DNA from: WLNJ01 sp037131165
Lineage (GTDB): Bacteria; Actinomycetota; Thermoleophilia; Solirubrobacterales; Solirubrobacteraceae
NCBI GenBank assembly: GCA_037131165.1
Contig: JBAXRO010000003.1
Coordinates: forward strand, 1-63,419
Direction: 5' to 3'
DNA: 63,419 nt
The number at the start of each line of letters is the position of its first letter. Position 1 is the first letter of the stretch. The notes beneath the pieces are model-generated. The model was not told the origin of the DNA, searched no databases, and worked only from the letters and a program-made list of their open reading frames with translations. Both the position numbers and the translations under genes were made by a program. Shown piece after piece: positions 28,286 through 37,281 of the stretch.

Positions 28286-29620
28286 ATGCTCGAGCCGTGG
28301 ACCCCCACCCGCGCATTCAGCGACCGGCGCGAAGCCGGCCGTGCGTTGGGAGCTGCCTTCGCCGCCCTCGCCGAACCCGACCCGATCGTGCTCGCACTCC
28401 CGCGCGGAGGCGTGCCGGTGGCGAGGGAACTGGCGGATGCGATCGGCGCTCCGCTCGACGTGTTGCTCGTCCGAAAGATCGGGGCTCCAGGCCAGCCGGA
28501 GCTCGGTATCGGGGCGGTGGCGGAGGGGGGAGTGCGGCTGATGGACCGAACGGCTGTCAGTCGGCTCGGGATACCGCCGATGTCGCTCGACGCTGCGGTC
28601 GACCGTGCCGAAGCGGAACTCGCCGATGCCACCTCCCGGTATCGGGCGGGCCGGCCGCCGCTCGAGTTGGCCGGCCGGACCGCTGTCGTCGTCGACGACG
28701 GCCTCGCCACCGGGGGCACGGCCGCTGCCGCTCTGCAAGCCGTCCGGCGGATGGGCGCCAAGCGGGTCGTCCTCGCCGTTCCCGTCGGGGCGCCGGAGGC
28801 CTGCGAGAGGATGCGATCCGAAGCCGACGAGGTCGTCTGTCTCCTCGTTCCCTCCGCGCTCTCGTCGGTCGGTCAGTGGTACTCGGATTTCGGGCAGGTC
28901 AGCGATTCCGAGGTCTTGGCCCTCCTGGGTAGGTCCAACGGGGCCGCCGCCGCTGCCACGGGTGGCACGATCGAGCGGCCGGTCGGGATCGACATCGGGG
29001 GTGGGGTGGTGCTCAACGCCGACCTGGCGGTACCCGATCGCGCTATCGGGCTGGTGATCTTCGCCCATGGGAGTGGCAGCAGTCGGCTCAGTCGCCGTAA
29101 TCGCCGGGTCGCCGAGGTTCTCCAGCAGCACGGGCTCGCAACCCTGCTGCTCGACCTCCTAGCCCAATGGGAGGAAGGCGACCGGGCCAAGGTATTCGAC
29201 GTCCACCTGCTCGCTGCCCGGCTGCTTGCCGCGCGGGAATGGGCGGCTGCGCAGCCGGGGGTCGGTGATCTCCCGGTCGGGCTGTTCGGAGCAAGCACCG
29301 GAGGCGGGGCAGCACTGGTGGCAGCGGCGGGGCGCCCGGGGTTCGCCGCAGTTGTGTCGCGCGGGGGGAGGCCCGACCTGGCCGGCTCCGCTCTTGTCGA
29401 TGTCGCGTCGCCCGTAATGCTGATCGTCGGTGGGGCCGACCGGGAGGTGCTTGCGCTCAACAGGCTCGCCCAAGGCAGGCTGCGCTGCGAGTCGAGGCTC
29501 GAAGTGGTGCCGGGGGCAACCCACCTGTTCGAGGAGGAGGGGGCGCTCGAAGTCGTCGCTTCGCTGGCAGCCGACTGGTTCCAGGCGAAGATGCCGCCTC
29601 GTCCGGCGTCGGCTGCCTGA
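28286..29620 (+). CDS. phosphoribosyltransferase / alpha-beta hydrolase fusion
   Basis: Protein of 444 residues. Residues 10-215 are a phosphoribosyltransferase domain with the PRPP loop VVVDDGLATGGTA at 134-146 and LPRGGVPVA near 38. Residues 240-440 are an alpha/beta hydrolase of the dienelactone-hydrolase type with nucleophile Ser337 in FGASTGGG, acid in GGADREV and His in GATHLFEE; the DLH cysteine is replaced by serine. The layout resembles mycobacterial Rv0571c. Neither substrate is known. It follows the erythromycin esterase by 8 bases and converges on the monooxygenase gene with 5 bases between the stops. Confidence 0.85.
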   Translation: MLEPWTPTRAFSDRREAGRALGAAFAALAEPDPIVLALPRGGVPVARELADAIGAPLDVLLVRKIGAPGQPELGIGAVAEGGVRLMDRTAVSRLGIPPMSLDAAVDRAEAELADATSRYRAGRPPLELAGRTAVVVDDGLATGGTAAAALQAVRRMGAKRVVLAVPVGAPEACERMRSEADEVVCLLVPSALSSVGQWYSDFGQVSDSEVLALLGRSNGAAAAATGGTIERPVGIDIGGGVVLNADLAVPDRAIGLVIFAHGSGSSRLSRRNRRVAEVLQQHGLATLLLDLLAQWEEGDRAKVFDVHLLAARLLAAREWAAAQPGVGDLPVGLFGASTGGGAALVAAAGRPGFAAVVSRGGRPDLAGSALVDVASPVMLIVGGADREVLALNRLAQGRLRCESRLEVVPGATHLFEEEGALEVVASLAADWFQAKMPPRPASAA

Positions 29621-29625
29621 CGGCC

Positions 29626-31089
29626 TCAGTTCCCGAGGAACAGGTACTCGGTCGGGTCGAAGCGCTCCGTGCGGGAGACGTACTGGTGCATGTAGCCCGG
29701 CCAGTTGGCGACGATCCGGCCCGTGTCGTCGCGGTACCACGAGTCGCACCTGACCCACGCCGTGCCTCGGAACGAGTCCTGGACTTCGCGGTCGGAGGCC
29801 GCTTCGATCTCCGGCCGGACCTCGATCGCAGCGGAACCCCTTGCCCTTACCGATTCGACCGCCTGCCGAATGTATGAGGCTTGCGCCTCGAGGTAGACGA
29901 GGATCGAGCCGCCGGACGTGTTGGTGTTCGGCCCGTACATCAGGAAGAGCGATGGGAATCCGGGAACGGTCATCCCCAAGTGGGCGTGCGGTCCGTCGCG
30001 CCAGGCATCCTCGAGCTGGAGCCCGTCGCGACCGGTGATGCGCATCGGGAACATGAAGTCATTGGTCTTGAACCCGGTCCCGAAGATGATGCAGTCCATC
30101 TCGCGCTCGACTCCGTCGCCGGTCACGATCCCCGTCGCGGTGACCCGCTCGATCGGGTCGGTGACGAGGTCGACGTCGGGGCGCTCGAACACGGGCAGGA
30201 AGAACGAGCTGAACAGGACCCGCTTGCAGCCGAAGGTGTAGTCGGGGGTCAGCTTCCTCCGCAGTTCCGGGTCCTTGACTTGAGAGCGCATGAAGAGCGT
30301 CGAGCGAAGTTTTCCGATCCGGCCGACGCTCCGCGGATGCCTGATCATCAGGGTCAGGCACTCGCCGTACCAGAAGATGAACTTGCGCCTGAATGCCTGC
30401 AGTCCCGGAACCCTGCGAATCGCGAAGGCCACCGGCTTGGGGTAGCGACGGTTCTGTCTCGGCATGAACCAGTTCGCGGTTCTCTGGAATACGGTCAGGT
30501 GGGCGCACTCCTCGGCGAGCGGGGGGACGAACTGGACCGCACTCGCCCCGGTGCCGATCACGGCGACCCGCTTGCCGCGGAGGTCGTAGCCGTGGTCCCA
30601 CTCCGCGGAGTGGAACGAGTGGCCCTCGAACTCCGAGAGTCCGTCGATCCTCGGGTAGGCGGGCCGGTGGAGCTGCCCGGTGGCGACGATCACGGAGTCG
30701 GCCTCCAACCGGTCGCCGTTGGATGTGGTCAGCGTCCAGAGTCCGGCGCGCTCGTCCCACGAGCAGGAGTCCACCCTGATTGCAGTCCGGACGAGCCCCT
30801 CGACCCCGTGTTCTGTCGTGACCGAGCGGATGTAGCCGAGGATTGCCGGCTGGGTCGGACAGAGGCGCTCCCAGTCCCGCCTCTGGGCGAACGAATACGA
30901 GTAGAGGTGACTGGGGACGTCACATGCGGCTCCCGGGTAGGTGTTGTGGAGCCAAGTCCCGCCGACGCCCGGCCCGGCCTCCAGCAGGACGACGTCCTCG
31001 ATCCCGTGTCGGCGCAGCTCGATCGCGGCCGCGATCCCGCCGAATCCCGCTCCGATGATCGCCACCCTTGGGCTTCGGTTACTTAGCAC
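29626..31089 (-). CDS. FAD-dependent Baeyer-Villiger-type monooxygenase
   Basis: Protein of 487 residues from GTG 31089. The FAD motif IIGAGFGG lies at 11-18, followed by LEAGPGVGGTW. The Baeyer-Villiger fingerprint FxGxxxHxxxW is present as FEGHSFHSAEW, and the NADPH loop is GTGASAVQ. ATGQLH and later FGTGF lie in the expected places. These enzymes insert oxygen next to a carbonyl, making esters or lactones from ketones. The gene ends the minus-strand block of ATPase, arylsulfotransferase, amidohydrolase and hypothetical genes. The substrate is unknown but the neighbours point to aromatic or steroid-like compounds. Confidence 0.9.
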   Translation of the reverse strand: MLSNRSPRVAIIGAGFGGIAAAIELRRHGIEDVVLLEAGPGVGGTWLHNTYPGAACDVPSHLYSYSFAQRRDWERLCPTQPAILGYIRSVTTEHGVEGLVRTAIRVDSCSWDERAGLWTLTTSNGDRLEADSVIVATGQLHRPAYPRIDGLSEFEGHSFHSAEWDHGYDLRGKRVAVIGTGASAVQFVPPLAEECAHLTVFQRTANWFMPRQNRRYPKPVAFAIRRVPGLQAFRRKFIFWYGECLTLMIRHPRSVGRIGKLRSTLFMRSQVKDPELRRKLTPDYTFGCKRVLFSSFFLPVFERPDVDLVTDPIERVTATGIVTGDGVEREMDCIIFGTGFKTNDFMFPMRITGRDGLQLEDAWRDGPHAHLGMTVPGFPSLFLMYGPNTNTSGGSILVYLEAQASYIRQAVESVRARGSAAIEVRPEIEAASDREVQDSFRGTAWVRCDSWYRDDTGRIVANWPGYMHQYVSRTERFDPTEYLFLGN

Positions 31090-31117
31090 GACGTGAGCCT
31101 ACCCCGGAGGGCCGGGT

Positions 31118-31537
31118 TCAGTCGGTCGCGCTGGATCCGGCTTCGAGCAGAGCTCGAAGGTCCCGGTGGGCCATCACGACTGCGGGATTGCGCTGCAGCG
31201 AACGGAGGTAGTTGCTGCCGAAGCTGTCGTTCGGATCGGGCGGGGCGACGAGTTCTGCGGCTCGCTGCGCGATCGGTGCGACCTCGACGGGGCGCCCCTC
31301 GGCTGAGGCCGTGGAGGTCTCTTGGTCAAGCCGCGCGGCAAGGGCGGAGAGCTCACGCAGCCAAGCCAGGCGTGGGTCTTCGAGTGCCGCCTTGAGAACC
31401 TCGTTCGGGCTCATCTTGCGACCGGTTGCGCGCTCGAGTTCGATCACCTGGCCGTTCAGCAGCTCGCGGTGGAGGTCGAGCAGGGCCGATCGGAGCCGGC
31501 CCGGGTCCGGCGGCGGGACTTTGGATCCATCGCTCAC
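31118..31537 (-). CDS. hypothetical protein in the monooxygenase cluster
   Basis: Protein of 139 residues from GTG 31537. It is largely helical and charged: LRSALLDLHRELLNGQVIELERATG, then SPNEVLKAALEDPRLAWLRELSALAARLDQE. The C-terminal third (FGSNYLRSLQRNPAVVMAHRDLRALLE) looks like a short helical hairpin. No signal peptide or cysteines are seen. I do not recognise the family. Its position, 28 bases upstream of the monooxygenase and on the same strand, suggests co-transcription. Confidence 0.6.
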   Translation of the reverse strand: MSDGSKVPPPDPGRLRSALLDLHRELLNGQVIELERATGRKMSPNEVLKAALEDPRLAWLRELSALAARLDQETSTASAEGRPVEVAPIAQRAAELVAPPDPNDSFGSNYLRSLQRNPAVVMAHRDLRALLEAGSSATD

Positions 31538-31595
31538 GCCGCGAGTGTACGGCTGGAGCCGAGCGGCGAGCGTCGCCTTGGGGGCGCTGCCCGGG

Positions 31596-32414
31596 TCAGT
31601 CGAGCCGGAAGATCCGGCTGGCGTTCGACGAGAGGAAGAGCTCGCGGTTCTCGTCGTCCAGCCCGAGCGAGTCGAGGTCGGCGAGGGCTCTCTCGGGGAG
31701 AATCATCGGAGAGTTCGATCCGAACATCACCTTGTGGCGACCGCCGCGGGTCTTCATGTAGGAGACGAGCTCGGCCGGGATCCGCTTCGCCGTATAGGCC
31801 GAGGTGTCGATGTGGACGTTCTCGTGCTTCCTGGCAACGGCGATCATCTCCTCGGTCCAGGGGTAGCCGATGTGCCCGCAGACGATCACCAGCTCGGGGA
31901 AGTCGATCGCCACCTGGTCGATGTAGGGAATCGGTCGGCCAGGTTCACTCGGCATCAGCGGCCCCGTATGCCCGACCTGGGTGCAGACGGGAACTCCGAG
32001 TTCGACGCACTCGGAGTAGAGCGGATAGAAGCGGCGGTCGGTCGGTGGCGCGTTCCACAGCCAAGGGAGGATCCGCAGGCCCCGGAAGCCCTGTTCCCGG
32101 ACCCTGCGCCTCAGTTCCCTCACGGCCTCCATCGGGCGGTCGATGTCGACCGCTGCGAGGCCGACGAACCTGTCCGGGTGCTGCTCGACCCAGCCTGCAA
32201 CCTCGTCATTGGAAATCATCGCCCCGTGGCGTGGCGAATGCCATGCCGAGAGCGTCGCCTTGTCGACGCCGCCGGCGTCCATCGCCGCGACGGTCAGCGA
32301 TATCGGGATGTCCCCGGTAGGGATCTCGCCGCCGGTCCAGCGGCGCAACGACTCGAAGATGTCGCTCGAGAGCATCCTCGGGGTCGGATGCTGCATCCAG
32401 GCGTCAATGATCAT
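31596..32414 (-). CDS. amidohydrolase family protein (COG2159-like)
   Basis: Protein of 272 residues. It has the metal-dependent hydrolase TIM-barrel pattern of the aminocarboxymuconate semialdehyde decarboxylase/amidohydrolase-2 group: MIIDAW..H, VVDKAT-type start, GLAAVDI, GLRILPW, CTQVGHTGP, VCGHIGYPW, VHIDTSAY and the closing FGSNSP. The first metal motif usually HxH is reduced to WMQH. ATG 32414 was chosen because the family starts there. It sits 7 bases after the arylsulfotransferase stop. Substrate not assigned. Confidence 0.8.
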   Translation of the reverse strand: MIIDAWMQHPTPRMLSSDIFESLRRWTGGEIPTGDIPISLTVAAMDAGGVDKATLSAWHSPRHGAMISNDEVAGWVEQHPDRFVGLAAVDIDRPMEAVRELRRRVREQGFRGLRILPWLWNAPPTDRRFYPLYSECVELGVPVCTQVGHTGPLMPSEPGRPIPYIDQVAIDFPELVIVCGHIGYPWTEEMIAVARKHENVHIDTSAYTAKRIPAELVSYMKTRGGRHKVMFGSNSPMILPERALADLDSLGLDDENRELFLSSNASRIFRLD

Positions 32415-32421
32415 CTGTTGA

Positions 32422-33963
32422 TCATCGCGCTTGTCGGGCGGGCGGGGCCGGGCCACCGAGGCTCTTGTCCATCGCCGAGTGGAGCGACTTGCGGCTGATG
32501 CTCGATTCGCTCACCGGGACTGCACGGTAGGCAAGGATCTGGCTCTGGGGAAGGATGAGGGTCAGGACCACCGTCCCGTCCGGCGTCGTCTCGGTTATTC
32601 GCCTCGTTCCGCCCCAGTCGATCAGGGCGTTGCCGCTCGGCAGGACGCGGTAGCTGCCACAGATCGATGACTTGGGGACGGCCGGGTCAGTGATCTGCGA
32701 GATGAACGTCGCCGTCTTGGCTGCGGGGTCGATCCGGTAGCGGACCGCGCGTGGCGCACGAACGAAGCCGTCCTTCGTCGTGCCGTTGTCGAATACGCTC
32801 AGGGTGCCGTCCGCCAGGAGCCTTGCGTCGTGCTGCCCGACGAGCGGGCGGGTCTCGGGATCGCCGATCACCGTGAGCCGTTCGGGGGTGGAGCGGCCAC
32901 CGAGCTGCCAGAGCGTCTCTCCGGTCTTGCGGCTTACGTTGAGGACGACGTCGTACGCCCTCAGCGAGACGATTGCCGAGTCGCTGCCGTTGGCGGACAC
33001 CGAGTTGGCATGAACGAGGTCGTATGCCTCGCCGCTGCCGTCGCGAAGCGGGATCGGCCGCTCAAGCCCACCCGTGACCCCGGGCGTCGTCTTGGTTGCC
33101 GACTTCCAAGTCCAGAGGACCTGGTTGGCGGGCGATACCTCCCTGACAACCCCGTCGAAGACCGTCGAATTGCTCGAACCGCCGAGGCTCCTCAGGTTGA
33201 CTCCGTCGCGACGCTCGTAGGCGATTGTCAGCCACGACCCGGAGGAGGTTCGCGCGATGTCGTGCTGATCGAGCAGCACCCCGGGCGGCTGGACCGTCGC
33301 TTTGACAGTGCCGTCGAGCCCGCGGACGATCCAGCGGCCGAAGCTGCCGCCCTGGAACGGGTTCGGCTGCAGCTCCTCGAAGTGGACGATCGAGCTCGAG
33401 TCGACCTGCTCGACCTCGGTGGCGTTGGTCACGGTCCGGTACCACCAGACAGGGGTTCCACGCCTGTCGTACATCACGATGTAGTTGCTGCTGGCGCCGA
33501 GGAACGGGTTGGGGCGCGGGACCATCAGTACCCAGTCGACCGAGGGATTCCCGGTCGCGGTTGCGGTGAGGACGGGGAGGTCGGCGGGTTGGCAGCGAAC
33601 CGAATAGGTCGTCCGTTTGACGAGCCTGCCGCGCGATCGGTTTTCGACGAGGAAAGTCGTTCGCTTGCCAGGGGTGAGCTTCGTACTGACCAGGGTGTTG
33701 CCGGCTCTCGCCCGCGCGGTTCCCCAGCCGACCGAGACCCCGTTGGGCGACTTCGCAGTCAGGCGGACACTCCCATCCGGGCAGGTCACCGAGTAGTCGA
33801 GCACGGCCGGGTCGAAGGCCGGCGTCATCGCAGGGATCGACGAAACCGCAGGCGCCGGGAGCGGCGCCGGTGTTGCTGCCACTGCCGCCGAAGGGATGGC
33901 CGCAACGGCCAGACCGGCAGCCGCGAAGCTCATTGCGCGCAGTCTTCCGGCTCCCTCGTTCAC
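32422..33963 (-). CDS. arylsulfotransferase family secreted protein
   Basis: Protein of 513 residues from GTG 33963, which overlaps the TGA of the preceding P-type ATPase gene (GTGA). Residues 8-31 are a signal peptide (LAVAAIPSAAVAA). A small beta-domain follows at 35-130, then the beta-propeller-like arylsulfotransferase domain with DQHDIART, LVHANSVSANG, TGETLWQLGG, GQHDARLLADG and SGNALIDWGG. The family transfers sulfate between phenols without PAPS, at the cell surface. An ATG at 33933 would begin inside the signal region. Enzyme activity is inferred. Confidence 0.85.
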   Translation of the reverse strand: MNEGAGRLRAMSFAAAGLAVAAIPSAAVAATPAPLPAPAVSSIPAMTPAFDPAVLDYSVTCPDGSVRLTAKSPNGVSVGWGTARARAGNTLVSTKLTPGKRTTFLVENRSRGRLVKRTTYSVRCQPADLPVLTATATGNPSVDWVLMVPRPNPFLGASSNYIVMYDRRGTPVWWYRTVTNATEVEQVDSSSIVHFEELQPNPFQGGSFGRWIVRGLDGTVKATVQPPGVLLDQHDIARTSSGSWLTIAYERRDGVNLRSLGGSSNSTVFDGVVREVSPANQVLWTWKSATKTTPGVTGGLERPIPLRDGSGEAYDLVHANSVSANGSDSAIVSLRAYDVVLNVSRKTGETLWQLGGRSTPERLTVIGDPETRPLVGQHDARLLADGTLSVFDNGTTKDGFVRAPRAVRYRIDPAAKTATFISQITDPAVPKSSICGSYRVLPSGNALIDWGGTRRITETTPDGTVVLTLILPQSQILAYRAVPVSESSISRKSLHSAMDKSLGGPAPPARQAR

Positions 33964-36734
33964 TGTTCGATTGTACGGTTTCCGGGCTCCCGGTTCACCG
34001 CCTCGGTTCCAGCAGGAGCGACCGCTCGGCCAGCCCGCCTGACGACCCATCGGCGGATCTCGTCGGCTCCCCAGACGATCAGTGGGAAGGGGGCGACGAA
34101 CGCGAGCTCCTGCGGTCCGAGCGCCGCCGTTGCCATCAGGTCCTGAAGGGGAGGCAGGTAGATGATCGCCAGTGCGATCAACAGCTCGAAGAGGATCCCC
34201 CAGAGCAGGAGAGGGTTGCTCAGGAAGCCGATCGAGCGCAACGACACCCGTTCGGTTCGGGCGGCGAAGGCTGTCCCGATCTGGCACATCACCATCCCGA
34301 AGAAGGTCATGCTGGTCGCCTGCAGGTAGCCCTGATGCAGCGGCGTCCCAGGCCCGGTCGGGTCGCCCGGCGACCAGCCGGCCCGAGTCAGCACCCAGAA
34401 GAACCCGGCCATCTCGAGCGCGGCCGAGATCAGGCCGACGAACAGCCAAGCCCTGATCAACATCCCGCCCCGCACGACTCCCTCCGTTCGCGGCCTCGGC
34501 CTGCGTCCCATCAGACCGGGTTCGGCCGGCTCGCGCCCGAGCGCAAGCGCCGGCAGGGTCTCGGTGCCGACGTCGATCGCCAGCAACTGGGGGACCGTCA
34601 AGGGCAGGGGGACGGCCCCGCCTGCCAGGGCGAACACCAGGAATGGAACAACCTCGGGAGTGGCGTGGGCGAAGATGTAGAAGATGAACTTGCGGACGTT
34701 GTCGTAGATCCGTCGGCCGGCTCGGACCGCGGCGACGATCGTCGCGAAGTTGTCGTCCACCAGCACCATCGTCGAGGCCTCGCGAGCGACGTCGGTGCCG
34801 GAGCGGCCCATTGCGATCCCGATGTCGGCCTTGCGCAAGGCCGGGGCGTCGTTGGCTCCGTCCCCGGTCATCGCAACGACGTGTCCGCGGTCACGCAGGC
34901 CGTCGGCGATCCTCAGCTTTGCCTGGGGCGAGCTGCGCGAGAAGATCACCGGGCGCTCCGTGCCCAGCAGCGCGCTGAGCTCCGAGTCGTCCAGGGTCTC
35001 GAGTTCGGCCCCGGTGACGACGAGCGGGTCCTCGTCGACGATCCCGACGTCCCGGGCGATCGCGGTCGCCGTGAGGCTGTGATCGCCGGTCACCACGATG
35101 ATCCGGATCCCTGCACGCCTGCAGTCGGCGACCGCCTCGCGGACCTCCGGCCGGGGCGGATCCACCAGAGCTGCGAGGCCCAGCAGGCAGAGGCCGCTTT
35201 CGGCCTCCTCGCGGCGCGACGGTGGTTCTTCCCCTGCCGGGATCCGGCGCCGAGCGACCGCGAGGACGCGCAGTCCGTGTGAGGCGCTGTCGTTGACGAC
35301 CCGCTCGACAGCTTCCCGCTGATCGCCGTCGAGCGGCCGTTGGCTCCCGTCGCCGGCCAGGTAGTGCGAGCAGATCGGCAGCACCGTTTCCGGCGCACCC
35401 TTGGTGTCGATCCAGAGGTCGGAGTTGCGCCGGTCGACCGTCGTCATCCGCTTGAGCGCCGGATCGAAGTGGAACTGGCCCAGTCGGTTGCCGAGCCGGG
35501 TCTTCGAGTCCACCGCCACCCCCAGCTCGCGCGCGGCTCTGAGCATCGCCACCTCGGTCGGGTCTCCGCTCGACTTGAGTTCGTCGATCGTCGCGTTCGA
35601 GCAGGCGGCCATCGCGATCGCGAGCTCGCGGTACGAGCCGCCGTCCGGCGCCCATAGCGAATGGACGCTCATCCGGTTCTCCGTCAGCGTCCCCGTCTTG
35701 TCGGTGCAGATCACCGACGTCGATCCGAGGGTCTCTACCGCGCTCAACCGCTTGACGACTGCGCCGCGCCTGGCCATCTCGCGGACTCCGACCGCCAAAG
35801 CCAGGGTAATCACGGGCAGCAGTCCCTCGGGGACGTTTCCGACCAGAATCCCGATCGCGAAGATCGTCGAGTCGCCCAGCGGAAGGTCGGCGCCGATCAT
35901 CGCGATCGGGATGAACGCGAGGCCCATGGCAATCGCGATCCCGGCGATCAGCCACGCGACTCTCCTGACCTGCTCCTCGAGGGGGCTCGGTTCGCTGTCG
36001 ACCCGCTCCGACAGCGCGGCGATCCGGCCGAGCTCCGAGTTCATGCCGGTCGCGAAGATCACCGCTCGGGCTTCTCCCTCGGTGCAGGTCGTCCCGGAGA
36101 AGACCAGCTCGCGTGCCTCGAGCAGCGGTAGGCCGACACCGTCCGGTTCTGAACTGCGCAGAGTCGGCATCGACTCGCCGGTAAGCGCTGAGAGGTCGAC
36201 CTCGAGCGAGCCCTGCAGGAGTCGGGCATCGGCCGAGACCCGGTCGCCCTCGGCGATCACGAGGACGTCACCCGGCACCAGCAGCGAGGCATCGACCGAG
36301 CGGACCTCGCCGTCGCGCAGGACGTTGGCCTTCGGCGGCAGGTAGGCAGCGAGAGCTTCCACAGCCCTTTCCGCTTGGATCTCCTGAGCGAACGCGAATC
36401 CCGCGTTGACGACGATCACGATCACGATCGCGGCGCCGATCGGAGCGATTCCGGCAATCCAAGCCAGTCCTGCGGCGGCCCAGAGGAGAAGGGCGAGCGG
36501 ATGGATGAACTGGCGAACGAGCTGGCCGGGCCAGCGGCGTCCTGCGCGCCTGACGAGCTGGTTGGGGCCGAACTGGGTCAATCGGCGTTCGGCCTCGCGA
36601 GAGCTGAGGCCATCGGCGCTCGTCCGCAGGTCGCGGAGCAGGATTCCGACCCGCCCGGTGGGATCGGGGGACGGCAATGCCGAGCCTGGTTCGGAAGTGC
36701 GCTGCTGCCCCTCTGCGTGTCCTGCGGCCTGCAC
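33960..36734 (-). CDS. P-type cation-transporting ATPase (type II, IIC-like features)
   Basis: Protein of 924 residues from GTG 36734. Order of parts: N-terminal cation domain (SADGLSSREAERRLTQFGPN), two membrane helices, actuator loop with LTGES, helices 3-4 with NVPEGLL, the phosphorylated aspartate in DKTGTLTENRM, nucleotide domain with KGAPE, hinge GDGANDAPAL, then six more membrane helices. Helix 4 PEGLL and helix 6 IDVGTETLPA resemble Na+/K+-type pumps more than the Ca2+ pump pattern. Which ion it moves is not settled. The gene is overlapped by the arylsulfotransferase start. Confidence 0.92.
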   Translation of the reverse strand: MQAAGHAEGQQRTSEPGSALPSPDPTGRVGILLRDLRTSADGLSSREAERRLTQFGPNQLVRRAGRRWPGQLVRQFIHPLALLLWAAAGLAWIAGIAPIGAAIVIVIVVNAGFAFAQEIQAERAVEALAAYLPPKANVLRDGEVRSVDASLLVPGDVLVIAEGDRVSADARLLQGSLEVDLSALTGESMPTLRSSEPDGVGLPLLEARELVFSGTTCTEGEARAVIFATGMNSELGRIAALSERVDSEPSPLEEQVRRVAWLIAGIAIAMGLAFIPIAMIGADLPLGDSTIFAIGILVGNVPEGLLPVITLALAVGVREMARRGAVVKRLSAVETLGSTSVICTDKTGTLTENRMSVHSLWAPDGGSYRELAIAMAACSNATIDELKSSGDPTEVAMLRAARELGVAVDSKTRLGNRLGQFHFDPALKRMTTVDRRNSDLWIDTKGAPETVLPICSHYLAGDGSQRPLDGDQREAVERVVNDSASHGLRVLAVARRRIPAGEEPPSRREEAESGLCLLGLAALVDPPRPEVREAVADCRRAGIRIIVVTGDHSLTATAIARDVGIVDEDPLVVTGAELETLDDSELSALLGTERPVIFSRSSPQAKLRIADGLRDRGHVVAMTGDGANDAPALRKADIGIAMGRSGTDVAREASTMVLVDDNFATIVAAVRAGRRIYDNVRKFIFYIFAHATPEVVPFLVFALAGGAVPLPLTVPQLLAIDVGTETLPALALGREPAEPGLMGRRPRPRTEGVVRGGMLIRAWLFVGLISAALEMAGFFWVLTRAGWSPGDPTGPGTPLHQGYLQATSMTFFGMVMCQIGTAFAARTERVSLRSIGFLSNPLLLWGILFELLIALAIIYLPPLQDLMATAALGPQELAFVAPFPLIVWGADEIRRWVVRRAGRAVAPAGTEAVNREPGNRTIEQ

Positions 36735-36820
36735 GTACCAAGTGTCTTGGAGCCGCGCGCGATCGTGGGCATTTCGCAGTTGGCCGCCGATTCGCGGTGG
36801 GCGGCTGGTAGAAGTCGCCG

Positions 36821-37219
36821 ATGCACTCCAGTCGATGGTTGTCCGTCCCGCTTCTGCTCTCCCTCTCACTCGCCACGGGCTGCGGCTCCGGGGCAAGCCC
36901 GACGACGAGCACCGCCGCACCGGTCGGCGGGGGTATCGGCGGCCCTGCGAAGTGCACGCCGGGCCAGATCTCCAAGGCCGTCTCCGGTGCAGTGGAGAGC
37001 CGCAACACGAACGCTGTGATCGACGGACGGAACTTCCGTTGTGCCGATGGGTGGGCGGTGGCGAGGGCGCTCGTCGGCGAGCCTCCCAATCAGGTCCCCG
37101 AGGTGATGATCTTCGAGGCCGAAGGACAGTTCTGGATCCCCAAGGACCGGGAGGCGGTTTGCGGCAATCCGCCTCAGGTGCCGCAAGCGCTCTACGGCGA
37201 GGCCTGCGAGCCCGACTGA
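36821..37219 (+). CDS. small lipoprotein, function unknown
   Basis: Protein of 132 residues. A signal peptide with lipobox LATG-Cys21 predicts a lipid-anchored protein. A Ser/Thr/Gly linker follows at 22-45, then a small domain (residues 46-132) with four cysteines in the order C..C..C..C, enough for two disulfides, and the segments GRNFRCADGWAVARAL and FWIPKDREAVCG. The latter resembles small secreted actinobacterial proteins of unknown role. It diverges from the P-type ATPase and precedes the old yellow enzyme gene by 62 bases. Confidence 0.75.
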   Translation: MHSSRWLSVPLLLSLSLATGCGSGASPTTSTAAPVGGGIGGPAKCTPGQISKAVSGAVESRNTNAVIDGRNFRCADGWAVARALVGEPPNQVPEVMIFEAEGQFWIPKDREAVCGNPPQVPQALYGEACEPD

Positions 37220-37281
37220 AGCCGGTCCATGCCGGGGGTAGGCTCGTCGCCAGACGCCATCCGAACCACGAGGGAGACCAA

